A stretch of DNA of 64,000 bases from Bifidobacterium choladohabitans. Lineage in GTDB: Bacteria; Actinomycetota; Actinomycetes; Actinomycetales; Bifidobacteriaceae. The translations under genes were made by a program, and so were the position numbers. The notes beneath the pieces were generated by a model, which saw nothing but the letters and a program-made list of their open reading frames with translations, ran no database searches and was not told where the DNA came from. The stretch lies in contig NZ_JACFPL010000005.1 in the NCBI RefSeq assembly GCF_016102005.1, forward strand, positions 1 through 64,000, read 5' to 3'. Of this stretch, positions 54,732-64,000 are shown in pieces; position 1 is the first letter of the stretch, and each line of letters begins with the position of its first letter.

Positions 54732-54854
54732 GACCACTTCCCCGCTCCGGACTTGTCTACCTGACAGCCGTAGCCGGATCACGGCTCTCTTCTGCTCTTG
54801 ACATTCCAAGCCTATACCGCGCGGGAGTCAGCGATGGACGGCGAGTATGACAAG

Positions 54855-54889
54855 GGGGCCGCACCCGTCAAAGTGACGGGTGCGGCCCC
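54855..54889 (-). terminator. terminator of the HtrA gene
   Basis: GGGGCCGCACCCGTCA and TGACGGGTGCGGCCCC form a perfect 16-bp stem with loop AAG, 17 bases beyond the stop of the protease gene. No long T-run follows. Confidence 0.75.
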
Positions 54890-54905
54890 TGGGTTCAGTC
54901 CCGGA

Positions 54906-56789
54906 TCACTGCCCGAAGAAGAAGCGGAAGGGATCCATGGAGTCATCGTCGTCGCCCGAACCGCCTTGGTCGGAGTCGCCGTCCTGGCCACTGCCGTCCG
55001 AGTTTCTCCTGTTGGTCCTGGGCTTGCCCTGCACGGTCTGCTCCTCGCTGTCCAAGGTGGCGTTCACCTCGGCGGTCTTGCCGTCGCGCACCACGGTAAT
55101 CTTGACCGAGTCGCCGAAGGCGGCAGCCCGGACGAAGCCCAGCAGGGAGTAGTTGTTGTTGACGGCATGGCCATTGAAGGCCACAATGGTGTCTCCGACC
55201 TTGATGCCGGCCTTGTCAGCCGGGGAGCCCGAGACCACATTGGTGACCTTGGCACCACCGCGGGTGACGCCGTCGGCCTGGGCCGTGCTGCTCTGGATGG
55301 TGACACCCAGGGAGACGTGCTTGGCCTTACCATCCTTGATGATTTCATCGGCAATCCGCTTGACCAGATTGGACGGGATGGCGAATCCGATGCCGATTGA
55401 CCCTGCCTCAGACTTGGAGGAAGCCATGGAGGCGATGGAGGAGTTGATTCCGATGACCTCGCCGGCCGCGTTGAAGGTGGGGCCGCCCGAGTTGCCGGGG
55501 TTGATGGCCGCATCCAGCTGGACCGCATTGGTCACGATGGGGTTGTTGTTGCTCTCGTCCATGACCGAGACCGGGCGGTTCAGAGCCGAGACGATGCCGG
55601 TGGTGGCCGTGTTCTCGTAGCCCAGGGGGTTGCCGATGGCCATGACGTTCTCGCCCACGGCCAGCTTTTCGGAGTCGGCGAACTTCACAGGCTTCAGGTC
55701 GGAGGGCGCCTGGTCCAGGCTGAGGATGGCCAGATCGGCTGTGGTGTCGGTGCCGACAACCTTGGCCGTGTACATCTGCCCGTTGGAGAGGGTGACGTGG
55801 ATCTCCTGGGCACCATCGACCACGTGGTTGTTGGTGACCACATGGCCCTGGGTGTCGAAGACCGCGCCTGATCCGGCACCCACCCCGCTCTTGGTCTGCA
55901 CCTGGATGGAGACCACGGACTCGGAGACCTGCTTGCTGATGCCCTGCCAGTCAGGAGCCTGCCCGCCCTCGACCTTGGCCGTGCCCTGGCCCGAGGAGTT
56001 GGAGGAGACCCCGCTCAGCGAGGAGGACGAGGGCAGGGTGATCCATCCGTTGGACAGGGCCGCCCAACCCAGACCCAGCATAAGAGCTGCGGCCACCAGG
56101 GCGGCCACCACGGCGGTGAAGACGTACTTGCCCGTGCCGCTCATGTTGCTGCCGGCGTTGTTGACAGGACCAGGCCGACCGTTGGGGCCGGCGGATCCGA
56201 AGGGTGCATAGGGACCCTGGCCGGAGGGTCGGCCGCCCTGGGGGTTCTGACCGACATTCTGTCGAGGCTGGCCAGGCTGGCCATTCTGACCGAACCGGCC
56301 TGGCTGTCCGTATTGTCCGAAGAAACCCTGCTGAGGACCGGAGCCATACCCTTGGTTCGGCTGCTGGTTGGGCTGCTGCTGACCCTGATTGTTGGCAGGC
56401 GGACGCGAGCCTGCTGGCGCGTAGGCTCCATACTCGGGCGCAGGCCGATAGTAAGGCTGCTGCTGCGTCGGCGCATCCTGCCCTGTGGTCGAGCCACTGG
56501 AAGCGGAGGCTGGAGTCCCGGTGCCGCTATCGCCATTCGACCCGTTTTCCGTGGTCGCGGGCCGTGCATCGCCACCAGGCATGGCAATAGGGGTCGTGGG
56601 CCTCTGATCCCAGGCCTGAGTCTGCTGGTCCCCTTCTTCTGGCGTGGGGACTTGAGCAGAGTCGGTCTGGTCCGCGGAAGCTCCCGTCTCCTGCTCTTGA
56701 TTGGCGGCCCCGCGCTCGATGTGGCTTGGCTGCCAGGACTGACCGTCATCGCCGCCCCTCCAAGGGTCGGCCTTGTGCTCTTCAGCCAT
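54906..56789 (-). CDS. HtrA/DegP-like membrane-anchored serine protease
   Basis: A 627-residue protein with three parts. Residues 1-~215 are a low-complexity, Gln/Pro/Gly-rich cytoplasmic tail with repeated GQ(N/Y)GQPG-like units. One helix follows (~222-246, VFTAVVAALVAAALMLGLGW). The rest is a trypsin-like protease with His in TNNHVVDG, Asp in TADLAIL and Ser in NPGNSGGP, and a PDZ domain (VSGSPADKAGIKVGDTIVAF). The C-terminus ends in acidic repeats and FRFFFGQ. ATG 56789 has AAGGAG upstream. Role: surface protein quality control. Confidence 0.93.
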   Translation of the reverse strand: MAEEHKADPWRGGDDGQSWQPSHIERGAANQEQETGASADQTDSAQVPTPEEGDQQTQAWDQRPTTPIAMPGGDARPATTENGSNGDSGTGTPASASSGSTTGQDAPTQQQPYYRPAPEYGAYAPAGSRPPANNQGQQQPNQQPNQGYGSGPQQGFFGQYGQPGRFGQNGQPGQPRQNVGQNPQGGRPSGQGPYAPFGSAGPNGRPGPVNNAGSNMSGTGKYVFTAVVAALVAAALMLGLGWAALSNGWITLPSSSSLSGVSSNSSGQGTAKVEGGQAPDWQGISKQVSESVVSIQVQTKSGVGAGSGAVFDTQGHVVTNNHVVDGAQEIHVTLSNGQMYTAKVVGTDTTADLAILSLDQAPSDLKPVKFADSEKLAVGENVMAIGNPLGYENTATTGIVSALNRPVSVMDESNNNPIVTNAVQLDAAINPGNSGGPTFNAAGEVIGINSSIASMASSKSEAGSIGIGFAIPSNLVKRIADEIIKDGKAKHVSLGVTIQSSTAQADGVTRGGAKVTNVVSGSPADKAGIKVGDTIVAFNGHAVNNNYSLLGFVRAAAFGDSVKITVVRDGKTAEVNATLDSEEQTVQGKPRTNRRNSDGSGQDGDSDQGGSGDDDDSMDPFRFFFGQ

Positions 56790-57021
56790 TTCTGCTCCTT
56801 CGGATCGATGCCGCTGCCTGCTATTCGGTCACGCTTGTCAATCTACCCCGTCGCCCGCGCTTTTTGCTGTTTCCGGCTGACAGGCGAAGCGGGTCCTCGC
56901 ATGCATTGCTTCCAAGTCTAGAGCCGAGATGCTGAATGTTGTCTGGACATTGCATGAAAGTCACATCGACTGTACGCAAGGCAGCAGGCGGACGGTTGGA
57001 TGTCTTGGATACAGTGGAGCC

Positions 57022-58320
57022 ATGAGCCTGATCACCAACCCGCTGGGAGCCACGCCAGGGCGACCCGGCGACCGCGCCGCATTCTCATTCGAGACCCTGA
57101 ACCGCCTGCCCGACAGCCCGGAAGGCCTGGGACGCAATGGCCGCCGCTATGGCCGCACCGGCATCATCCACACTCCTCACGGAGACATCCACACCCCCGC
57201 ATTCATCCCCGTGGCCACCCAGGCGGCCATGAAGGCCGTCCTGCCCGAGCAGATGCGGCAGCTGGGCGCCCAGGTCCTTCTGGCCAACGCCTTTCACCTG
57301 TTCGAACGCCCCGGCCCCGACATTCTGGACCAAGCCGGAGGTCTGGCCAGGTTCATGAACTGGGACGGTCCCACCTACACCGATTCGGGCGGCTTCCAGG
57401 TGCTCTCGCTGGGTGCTGGTTTCAAGAAGACCCTGGCCATGGACGTGACCGGCATGAAGTCGGACCAGGTGATCGCCGAAGGCAAGGAGCGCCTGGCCTT
57501 CGTGGACGAGGACGGGGTCACCTTCAAGTCCCCGCTCAACGGCGACCGGCACCGCTTCTCAGCTGAAATCTCCATGGGCATCCAGCACCGCATCGGCGCC
57601 GACATCATGTTCTCCTTTGACGAGCTGACCACCCTGATGAACACCCGCACCTACCAGGAGCAGTCAGTGGAGCGCACCTTCCGTTGGGCCAAACGCTGCG
57701 TGGAGGAGCACCACAGGCTGACCCGGGCGCGGACCGGCAAGCCCTACCAGGCCCTGTTCGGCGTGGTGCAGGGGGCCAACTACGAGGATCTGCGCAGACG
57801 CGCCGCCCGCCAGATCGCCTCCCTGGACTTCGACGGCGTGGGCATCGGAGGCGCTATAGAGAAACGGCTGCTGGGGCAGACCTGCGCCTGGATCTGCGAC
57901 GAAATGCCCGAATCCCGACCCAGGCATGTGCTGGGCATCGCCGCTGTGGACGACATCTTCGCAGGCGTGGAGAACGGAGGAGACACCTTCGACTGCGTAT
58001 CCCCGGCTCGTTGCGGCCGCAACGGGGCGGTCTTCACCCGTGACGGTCGCTGGAACATCAAGCGCGCCCAGTTCAAGGCTGATTTCAGACCCATCGAAGA
58101 GGACTGCGACTGCTACACCTGCACCCACTACTCCCGGGCCTACATTGACCATCTGCTTCGGGCCCATGAGCTCAACGGCTACACCCTGGCCACCATCCAC
58201 AACGAACGCTTCTTCGTGAGGCTGCTGGACGAAATCCGCCAATCCATCGACGGCGGCTACTTCGACGAGTACAAGCAGGAGACGCTGGCCAGGTTCTACG
58301 CCCACGGATCCAAGGGCTGA
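57022..58320 (+). CDS. tgt: tRNA-guanine transglycosylase
   Basis: A 432-residue enzyme that exchanges guanine-34 for a queuosine precursor. YTDSGGFQVLSL holds the catalytic aspartate, FKSPLNGDRHRFSAEISMGIQ and GVGIGGAIEKRL are typical, and the zinc site is CDCYTCTHYSRAYIDHL. ATG 57022 is used; the frame extends back to 56929 without support. The gene is ~55 bases upstream of tRNA-Leu. Confidence 0.95.
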   Translation: MSLITNPLGATPGRPGDRAAFSFETLNRLPDSPEGLGRNGRRYGRTGIIHTPHGDIHTPAFIPVATQAAMKAVLPEQMRQLGAQVLLANAFHLFERPGPDILDQAGGLARFMNWDGPTYTDSGGFQVLSLGAGFKKTLAMDVTGMKSDQVIAEGKERLAFVDEDGVTFKSPLNGDRHRFSAEISMGIQHRIGADIMFSFDELTTLMNTRTYQEQSVERTFRWAKRCVEEHHRLTRARTGKPYQALFGVVQGANYEDLRRRAARQIASLDFDGVGIGGAIEKRLLGQTCAWICDEMPESRPRHVLGIAAVDDIFAGVENGGDTFDCVSPARCGRNGAVFTRDGRWNIKRAQFKADFRPIEEDCDCYTCTHYSRAYIDHLLRAHELNGYTLATIHNERFFVRLLDEIRQSIDGGYFDEYKQETLARFYAHGSKG

Positions 58321-58376
58321 ACCAACACGCCATTATTGCGCCGCGCAGACAACCGTGCTAACCTTTCCAGTTGTCT

Positions 58377-58459
58377 GCGAACGTGGCGGAATGGTAGACG
58401 CGCTGTCTTCAGGTGGCAGTGAGCTGATGCTCGTGAGGGTTCAACTCCCTCCGTTCGCA
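58377..58459 (+). tRNA. tRNA-Leu (anticodon CAG)
   Basis: GCGAACG pairs with CGTTCGC at the acceptor stem, A discriminator. Anticodon stem CTGTC/GGCAG with loop TTCAGGT gives CAG. A long variable arm (GAGCTGATGCTC) identifies a class II leucine tRNA. Confidence 0.93.
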
Positions 58460-58465
58460 CAAAGC

Positions 58466-58505
58466 AATGTCTTCGGCTGATTGATGTCAGTCGAAGACAT
58501 TTTTT
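58466..58505 (+). terminator. intrinsic terminator after tRNA-Leu
   Basis: AATGTCTTCG (58466-58475) pairs with CGAAGACATT (58492-58501), followed by TTTT. It lies seven bases after the tRNA. Confidence 0.92.
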
Positions 58506-58630
58506 ATTGCTCCGATGGCGGTCGAGGCTGTTCAGGTTATTTGGCCTTACGGCCGTTGCAGATCGGGCCAGTCTGATTCATCCTCTTGTAGCCTGCCACC
58601 CGACCGTGCAGTTTTGACGACTTGGAATGA

Positions 58631-59965
58631 TCATTCGATGTCCTGGTCGTCGAAGACCTTGCGGCCCCGGTAAAGATCGAGGTCCAGCTCATTCTCGGTC
58701 CTGGCCACGATGACTGCTGTATTGGCGGCACCAGCCACGTTCACCAGCGTGCGGCCCATATCCACAATCTGGGAAATAGGCTGCATGATAGCGATGAAGG
58801 GTACGGGCAGGCCAGCTGCGGTGAAGAGGGATGTGGCGGTGATCGTGGCTGTGCCGGGCACGCCCACCGTCCCCACCGAAACCACCAGGGCAAAGACGAT
58901 CAGGAGGGCGAAGCGCAGGGGGGTGTAAGGAATCCCCTGGGCATTGATGGCGAAGACAGCCAGGAGGACGGGCCAGAGCCCGGCGCATCCGGGCATGCCC
59001 AGATTGGCTCCCAGGCTGGCCACGAAGGAAGCCGTCTCTTCGGGAACGCCGGCAGAGCGCAGTTGACGGACCGTGACAGGAATGGTGCCGATGCTGCTCT
59101 CGGAGGTGAAGGCCACCACGCCCGCCGGCCAAAGTGAGCGGAAGAAGGGCAGAGGATTGACCCGGCCGACCAGGGCCAGGATCAGGGGTTGGACCAGGAA
59201 GAGCTGAATGGCCAGACCCAGGTAGGCCACCAAGAGCACAGCCAGCAGAGGCAGAAGGCTTTTCAGATTGCTGCGACCGATGGCGGCGGCGATCAAGGAC
59301 AGGACCGCATAGGGGGTGAAGCCGACCACGATTTGAGTGGCCTTGGACAGGACCACATTGCCGGCTTCCACGAAAGCCTTGAAGGGGGCCACACTCTGCT
59401 CGCCGCGCGGGGTGGAGGCGGCCTTGTTCAGAGAGACCGCCAGAAGGATGGCGAAGATCACGACGGGAATGACCTGGTTCTGGGCCCAGTTTTCGACCAG
59501 ATTCGAGGGGAAGAGGCCGACCAGGGTATCGAGCACTCCCGGCACCTCGTGGGACTTGGTCCCCTTGGGCAGGGCCTGATTGAACCCCTTGCCGACCTGG
59601 AAAAGCAGCCCTAGAACCAGGGCGATCACGGCGGCTGTGAAGGTATTGACCATGAGCAGAACGATGGTCTTCACACTGATGTTCTTCAACCGACCAGACC
59701 CCCCGATGCGGCTGATGCTGGCGATGATGCTGAAAAGCAGGAGGGGTACCACCAGGGCCGAAATGACCTCGGACCAGACGTTGCCGAATGCCCCCACATA
59801 GGTCGTGTGACCGGAGAAGCCCACACCCACCAGGATTCCCAACACCGTCGCTATGATGACCCGCCAACTGAAGTTGACCTTGGTCTTCCTGCTCAGCAGG
59901 GCCAGTCCCGCAAAGAGAATGACGACCACTATCAGGGCCGCCCAATCCCAACTTGTTTCCGACAT
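58631..59965 (-). CDS. dicarboxylate/amino-acid:cation symporter (DAACS)
   Basis: A 444-residue transporter with about eight helices and two re-entrant loops. PLLLFSIIASISRIG and the SESSIGTIPVTVR hairpin are DAACS features, as are GANLGMPGCAG and the NVAGAANTAVIVAR C-terminal signature. Cargo could be a dicarboxylate, acidic amino acid or cystine; the TcyP-like GCAG loop favours cystine but weakly. ATG 59965 follows GGGAGAGG. Confidence 0.88.
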   Translation of the reverse strand: MSETSWDWAALIVVVILFAGLALLSRKTKVNFSWRVIIATVLGILVGVGFSGHTTYVGAFGNVWSEVISALVVPLLLFSIIASISRIGGSGRLKNISVKTIVLLMVNTFTAAVIALVLGLLFQVGKGFNQALPKGTKSHEVPGVLDTLVGLFPSNLVENWAQNQVIPVVIFAILLAVSLNKAASTPRGEQSVAPFKAFVEAGNVVLSKATQIVVGFTPYAVLSLIAAAIGRSNLKSLLPLLAVLLVAYLGLAIQLFLVQPLILALVGRVNPLPFFRSLWPAGVVAFTSESSIGTIPVTVRQLRSAGVPEETASFVASLGANLGMPGCAGLWPVLLAVFAINAQGIPYTPLRFALLIVFALVVSVGTVGVPGTATITATSLFTAAGLPVPFIAIMQPISQIVDMGRTLVNVAGAANTAVIVARTENELDLDLYRGRKVFDDQDIE

Positions 59966-60130
59966 TGCCTCTCCCTCATCGATCCGTTCTCCCCAGGACC
60001 GAACGGCCCGGGGTTGGGGTTCAATCTAACAGGAAAGAAGCGGAAGTCCAGCGATTCCCGGAAGAACGCCTATACCCGCTGCTTATGGACTGCTATTCCA
60101 GGGCGGATTGAGCCTGTCTGACGAGGGCCG

Positions 60131-60412
60131 CTAGGAGCGGACCAGGCGGGCGATGGCCTCGGAAGCCTCCTGCATCTTCTCGTCGGCCTCCTCGCCTCCC
60201 TTTTCGGCGGCCTCGCGGACGCAATGGTCCATATGGTCGTCCAGCAGGGTCAGGGCCACTGACTTCAGGGCACTGGTCGAGGCGGCGATCTGGGTGAGGA
60301 TGTCGATGCAGTAGGTGTCTGACTCGACCATCTGCTCGATGGCCCTGACCTGACCCTCGACACGCCGGAGTCTGGTGATGGTCCGCTTTTTGTCCTTGGC
60401 ATATCCGGGCAC
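60131..60412 (-). CDS. csoR: CsoR-family copper-sensing repressor
   Basis: A 93-residue DUF156 protein. Cys35, His60 and Cys64 (YCIDIL and DDHMDHC) occupy the canonical Cu(I) ligand positions. GTG 60412 is the start. It is divergent from the copper ATPase, with its expected operator between. Copper binding would release it and switch on efflux. Confidence 0.93.
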   Translation of the reverse strand: MPGYAKDKKRTITRLRRVEGQVRAIEQMVESDTYCIDILTQIAASTSALKSVALTLLDDHMDHCVREAAEKGGEEADEKMQEASEAIARLVRS

Positions 60413-60503
60413 GATTCACTCCATTTCTGGTCGACCCATGGCCTTCATGGCGGAGCCAGGGCTGACTCGAATTCATGAAACCCATCTCGAAATTCACTAT
60501 CAG

Positions 60504-60522
60504 TATACCCCTGGGGGGTATA
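60504..60522. promoter_or_regulatory. CsoR operator in front of the copper ATPase
   Basis: TATACCCC-TGG-GGGGTATA is a perfect 8-bp-arm palindrome and matches the known CsoR box (ATACCCcnnnGGGGTAT type). TTCATG (60472-60477) and CACTAT (60495-60500), 17 bases apart, are a plausible promoter whose start would fall within the operator. Confidence 0.85.
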
Positions 60523-60531
60523 GTGGGCCAC

Positions 60532-63390
60532 ATGAGCAGCATCCTGGTCCTTATCGCGGCCCTGGCCATCACGGCGGGCATCATCTGGTACTTCTTCGCG
60601 CCCAGAAAGGCCACCCAAGCCAAGGATGAGGGCGGCGTCCAGACCGTCCACATCACGGTCAAGGGCGGATACAGCCCCCAGCTGATCCAGGTCCAGGCCG
60701 GGCGGCCGGTCAAGCTGGTCTTCGACCGCCAGGAGAGCGGAGAGTGCTCCTCGCATGTGGTCTTCAACGACTTCAACATCGACAAGACCCTGCCCGCCTT
60801 CCAGACCTCGACCGTCCAGCTGACCCCGCCCAAGGCCGGCGACTACCCCTTCGCCTGCGGGATGAACATGCTTCACGGGATGCTCCGGGCCACCGACGGA
60901 CCCACGACCGGCAGTACCGAAGCACAATCCGAACAGGCACAAGGCAGCCAGCCACAAAGCGAGCGCCCACAAGCCGAACCCACCGCACCCGCCAAGTCCG
61001 CCCAGGCCAACGGCGGCAACGACCAGGACGAGGCGGATCAAGAGCGCTCGGCAGAAATCCGCGATCTGACCAGACGATTCATCGTGGCCCTGGTCTTCAC
61101 GCTCCCGGTTTTCATCCCGGCCATGTTCGGCATGTTTCTACCCATGCCTCACTTTCTGATGAACCCCTGGGTCCAGCTGGTCCTGATATTGCCGGTCATG
61201 TTCTACTCGGGCTGGCCCATCCACCGCACCGGATGGCTGGCTCTGGCACACCGGGCACCGGAGATGAACTCCCTGGTCGCCCTGGGCACAGCCACGGCCT
61301 TCCTGTACTCACTGGTGGTCACCGTGGCCCCGCAGCTCCTGCCTGAAGGAAGCCGTGAACCCTACTATGAGGCCGTGGGGACCATCATCACCCTGATGAT
61401 TCTCGGCCAGATCCTGGAGGCACGGGCCCGGCGCGGCACCGGCGATGCCATCCGCGCCCTTATCGGACTGAGGCCCAAGACCGCCACCGTGGTGAGGACC
61501 GGCCAGGACGGCAGGGAGACCACCCAGGAGATCGCCGTCGACGATGTGGCCGTCGGAGACGTGATTCAGGTCCATCCAGGCGAGAAGTTGCCGGTGGACG
61601 GTCAGGTTATCTCCGGTTCATCCTCAGTGGACGAATCCATGGTGACCGGCGAACCCATGCCCGTCCTCAAACAGGAGGGCGATTCCCTGGTCGGAGCCAC
61701 CGTCAACGGCACAGGCTCCCTACGCTACAAGGCCACCCAGGTAGGGCAGGACACGGTTCTGGCCCAGATCATCCGGCTGGTCAAGACGGCTCAGACCTCC
61801 AAGGCACCCATCCAGAAGCTGGCCGACCGGATATCGTCAATCTTCATTCCCGGGGTCATCCTGGTGGCGCTCTGGACCTTCGTAGCCTGGTGGGCGTTCG
61901 GCCCCATGCCCCGCGGAGTATACGGAATCGTGGCGGCGGTCTCCGTCCTGGTCATCGCCTGCCCCTGCGCCCTGGGACTGGCCACTCCTCTATCCGTGAC
62001 GATCGGTACCGGACGCGGCGCCCGTGCCGGCGTGCTCTACCGGTCGGCGGAGGCCCTGCAGGGGGCACATGACGTCGATACCATCGTCCTTGACAAGACC
62101 GGCACCATCACCCAGGGCCGGCCTGAACTGGCTGATGCCCTGAGCGTGCATGGGCTGGACGAGGACCTGCTGATCAGAGCGGCTGCGAGCGCCGAGAGCA
62201 ATTCCGAGCACCCCCTGGCCCAGGCCATCGTCCAGGCTGCCAAGGATCGGAATCTGGATCTGGTCCCGGCCGAGGACTTCGACTCGGTCACCGGCGCCGG
62301 CATCGATGCGACCTTCCCCTCCGGCTCTTTTGACGGAAGCAAGGGCACCTCGCATGTTCTTGTCGGCAACCGCAGGCTGCTTGAGGGCAAGGGAATCGAA
62401 CTTGAGGACGAAATGGCGGACCAAGCCGGCCCGCAATCCCTCTTCGACACCGCTCGCAGCTGGGAGGATCAGGGCCGCACGACCATCTTCGTAGCCATCG
62501 ACGGCAGGCTTGCCGGGGTCCTGGCCGTGACCGACCAGGTCAAGTCCGGCTCCAAGCAGGCCATCCACGACATGAACGAGCGCGGCATCCAGACCATCAT
62601 GCTGACCGGCGACAACCAAGGCACCGCCGAGCAGGTCGGCAGCCAGGTCGGAGTCACCCGGGTGGTGGCACAGATCCATCCCGAGGACAAGGCGAGCATC
62701 GTCAAGGCCCTCCAGGCCCAGGGGCACAAGGTGGCCATGATCGGCGACGGCATCAACGACGCCCCGGCCCTGGCCCAGGCCGACCTGGGCATGGCCATCG
62801 GTACCGGAACGGATGTGGCCATCGAGTCCGCCGATGTGACCCTGGTCTCGGGCGACCTGAACGCGGCCGTCAAGGCCATCGACCTGTCTGCCGCAACCAT
62901 GCGCAACATCCACCAGAATCTCTGGTTCGCCTTCGGGTACAACGGCCTGGGCATCCCCATCGCCGCCGGCGTGCTCTACCCCTTCATCGGCCTCCTGCTC
63001 AACCCCATGATCGCCGGCGCAGCCATGGCCTTCTCATCCCTATCAGTGGTGCTCAACGCCAACCGGCTTCGGCACACGCCCCTGAAGGCCAGGCCGGTCA
63101 AGGAGGCCAAGCCAATCGACATGGATGCCCTGACCAGGGACCTCAGTATTTCCACCCACCAAGAACACAACCAAGAGAAAGGAAACGAGATGGGACTCTT
63201 CCATCGTCATGACGACATGCAGCAGGATCAGGCAACAACGGGCAAAGTCACCGACCCGGTCTGCGGCATGACCATCGACCCCAACACAGCCGCAGCCAAG
63301 CGCGACTACCAGGGCAAGACCTACTACTTCTGCTCGCAGAACTGCGTCAATACCTTCGATGCCGACCCGGAGAAGGTGCTCAACAAGTAA
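60532..63390 (+). CDS. copA: copper-exporting P1B ATPase with cupredoxin head and YHS tail
   Basis: A 952-residue fusion. Residues ~4-22 are a membrane helix. Residues ~36-120 form a cupredoxin-like domain with Cys72, His75, Cys109, Met111 and His115 as possible copper ligands. A Gln/Glu-rich linker follows. Residues ~175-880 are the pump: [14 protein letters not shown] metal motif, [15 protein letters not shown] and [10 protein letters not shown]. Residues ~905-952 are a YHS domain ([13 protein letters not shown] then YFCSQNC). ATG 60532 is chosen because the upstream in-frame ATG at 60475 would place the CsoR operator inside the gene. The classical HMA domain is absent. A ribosome-site-like AAAGGAAACGAG and ATG at 63190 lie inside the frame at the YHS boundary, hinting at a recent fusion or a second product. 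Confidence 0.93.
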   Translation: MSSILVLIAALAITAGIIWYFFAPRKATQAKDEGGVQTVHITVKGGYSPQLIQVQAGRPVKLVFDRQESGECSSHVVFNDFNIDKTLPAFQTSTVQLTPPKAGDYPFACGMNMLHGMLRATDGPTTGSTEAQSEQAQGSQPQSERPQAEPTAPAKSAQANGGNDQDEADQERSAEIRDLTRRFIVALVFTLPVFIPAMFGMFLPMPHFLMNPWVQLVLILPVMFYSGWPIHRTGWLALAHRAPEMNSLVALGTATAFLYSLVVTVAPQLLPEGSREPYYEAVGTIITLMILGQILEARARRGTGDAIRALIGLRPKTATVVRTGQDGRETTQEIAVDDVAVGDVIQVHPGEKLPVDGQVISGSSSVDESMVTGEPMPVLKQEGDSLVGATVNGTGSLRYKATQVGQDTVLAQIIRLVKTAQTSKAPIQKLADRISSIFIPGVILVALWTFVAWWAFGPMPRGVYGIVAAVSVLVIACPCALGLATPLSVTIGTGRGARAGVLYRSAEALQGAHDVDTIVLDKTGTITQGRPELADALSVHGLDEDLLIRAAASAESNSEHPLAQAIVQAAKDRNLDLVPAEDFDSVTGAGIDATFPSGSFDGSKGTSHVLVGNRRLLEGKGIELEDEMADQAGPQSLFDTARSWEDQGRTTIFVAIDGRLAGVLAVTDQVKSGSKQAIHDMNERGIQTIMLTGDNQGTAEQVGSQVGVTRVVAQIHPEDKASIVKALQAQGHKVAMIGDGINDAPALAQADLGMAIGTGTDVAIESADVTLVSGDLNAAVKAIDLSAATMRNIHQNLWFAFGYNGLGIPIAAGVLYPFIGLLLNPMIAGAAMAFSSLSVVLNANRLRHTPLKARPVKEAKPIDMDALTRDLSISTHQEHNQEKGNEMGLFHRHDDMQQDQATTGKVTDPVCGMTIDPNTAAAKRDYQGKTYYFCSQNCVNTFDADPEKVLNK

Positions 63391-63405
63391 AATTGCAGGC
63401 GTATC

Positions 63406-63442
63406 ATATTCCTGTAGACACTTTTTATGTCTACAGGAATAT
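63406..63442 (+). terminator. perfect hairpin between copA and the next gene
   Basis: ATATTCCTGTAGACA (63406-63420) pairs perfectly with TGTCTACAGGAATAT (63428-63442), loop CTTTTTA. It follows copA by 15 bases, with no T-run afterwards. Its right arm contains CAGGAA, a possible ribosome site for the next gene, so the fold may act on translation as well. Confidence 0.6.
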
Positions 63443-63453
63443 TGGTGACTATC

Positions 63454-64000
63454 ATGCGTCTGCTCAGAATGGTCGTCGAGGGCCTTGAACCCTTTGAAAA
63501 CCAGACCCTGGCCCTGGATCTTTACGCCCGCGACCAGGTCCGCTCGAAAACCCCTGGCAACGGACTGACTTATCTGGAGAACAGTCCAGGCAGTCACATT
63601 TACGCGCAGAACGTGCTGTGCCTTACAGGCATCAATGCATCTGGCAAAACCACGGCACTCAACGCCCTGGCTCTGGCTGTCAGCATTCTGAGCAGGGATG
63701 CCAGCCCTATGCTGTCCTCCGTCAGGTCCCTCAGCGCTTTCGGGCCCAGCCTGCAGATCTCTTTGATATTCGAGTCCAATCAGCAGTTCTATCTGCTCAA
63801 ATCACAGCTGGATGCGGTCCGGAACGACAACGCCGATGAAAGCACGGACACGCTAGCAGATAGCACTTATCAGTTTTCTCAGGAACAGCTTTGGAAGTAT
63901 CCACGCAAGTCCCTGCCCAAGTCCGTGCTTCGCAATACAGACGCTTTCCAACAACGCTCGGAACTGATCAAGGTCCGGCGTCCGGCAGCCCAATCCTCAG
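63454..64000 (+). CDS. AAA/ABC-type ATPase, partial (runs off the window)
   Basis: The frame starts at ATG 63454 (or GTG 63445) and is open to the end of the window. GINASGKTTALNALALAV is a Walker A motif preceded by VLCL. The pattern of a beta-strand N-terminus with an EGLEPFENQT segment, then P-loop, is that of OLD-like or AAA_15/21 ATPases frequent in defence loci. The C-terminus, including Walker B, is outside, so no function is assigned. Confidence 0.7.
   Translation, partial: MRLLRMVVEGLEPFENQTLALDLYARDQVRSKTPGNGLTYLENSPGSHIYAQNVLCLTGINASGKTTALNALALAVSILSRDASPMLSSVRSLSAFGPSLQISLIFESNQQFYLLKSQLDAVRNDNADESTDTLADSTYQFSQEQLWKYPRKSLPKSVLRNTDAFQQRSELIKVRRPAAQSS

Noticed and set aside
54855-54889. 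Riboswitch reading of the strong stem after the HtrA gene
   Set aside because: A single perfect stem with a 3-base loop behind a stop codon is better explained as a terminator.
58689-59951. 420-codon minus-strand frame inside the symporter gene
   Set aside because: Alternative-frame shadow; the DAACS motifs are in the other minus frame.
1-64000. CRISPR array
   Set aside because: I saw no regularly spaced repeats of 23-40 bases and no cas genes.

Overview
The window looks like chromosome from a GC-rich actinobacterium, most likely a Bifidobacteriaceae member. Supporting this are ROK-regulated sugar operons, a fused trehalose synthase/phosphatase, an actinobacterial FprA-type ferredoxin reductase, a Gln/Pro/Gly-tailed HtrA protease, many GTG/TTG starts and at least one apparently leaderless gene. 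A bee-gut Bifidobacterium is plausible, but nothing here proves the species.

Layout. (1) 0.48-1.24 kb: a SIR2 deacylase. (2) About 1.24-15.0 kb: a mosaic accessory island with base composition swinging between AT-rich and GC-rich. It holds two small toxin/RHH-antitoxin loci whose toxin genes are both broken, a 5'-truncated secreted amidase, a serine recombinase killed by an in-frame TGA, and two paralogous six-helix membrane proteins. One of these is divergent from a DUF4062 protein, which is the best candidate for an undescribed system. A frameshifted mobilisation-type coiled-coil gene and an intact lactococcin-972-type bacteriocin operon (peptide, large membrane protein, ABC ATPase) follow. 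(3) 15.1-38.4 kb: core metabolism. It contains threonine ammonia-lyase, OtsAB, a GH13 glucosidase with its own ABC sugar importer and ROK regulator, a GH36 alpha-galactosidase, a ketopantoate-reductase-like protein, a TauE/SafE exporter, TadA, a P-type cation ATPase, a Na+/H+ antiporter, an esterase and a DUF2188 protein. (4) 38.4-41.9 kb: a decaying patch with fragments of an epimerase paralogue, an HNH nuclease whose histidine has become tyrosine, an intact DUF4145 gene and small orphan pieces, ending at tRNA-Gly.

(5) 42.1-48.1 kb: an amino-sugar cluster. A ROK repressor diverges from an AGE-family epimerase/isomerase, a ROK kinase, NagB and NagA, closed by a strong terminator. (6) 48.2-63.4 kb: HtpX, a DUF4411 PIN / ImmA-IrrE toxin-antitoxin-like pair, FprA, a heavy-metal ATPase of the TPCP subgroup, HtrA, Tgt, tRNA-Leu(CAG), a DAACS symporter, then a copper module. 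In the copper module CsoR diverges from a cupredoxin-CopA-YHS fusion across a clean CsoR operator. The window ends inside an AAA ATPase gene.

Working together: the two sugar-uptake/catabolism blocks are each arranged around a divergent ROK regulator, and their control regions share short sequence words. The NagA/NagB/kinase/epimerase set feeds amino sugars into fructose-6-phosphate. CsoR/CopA is a self-contained copper efflux unit.
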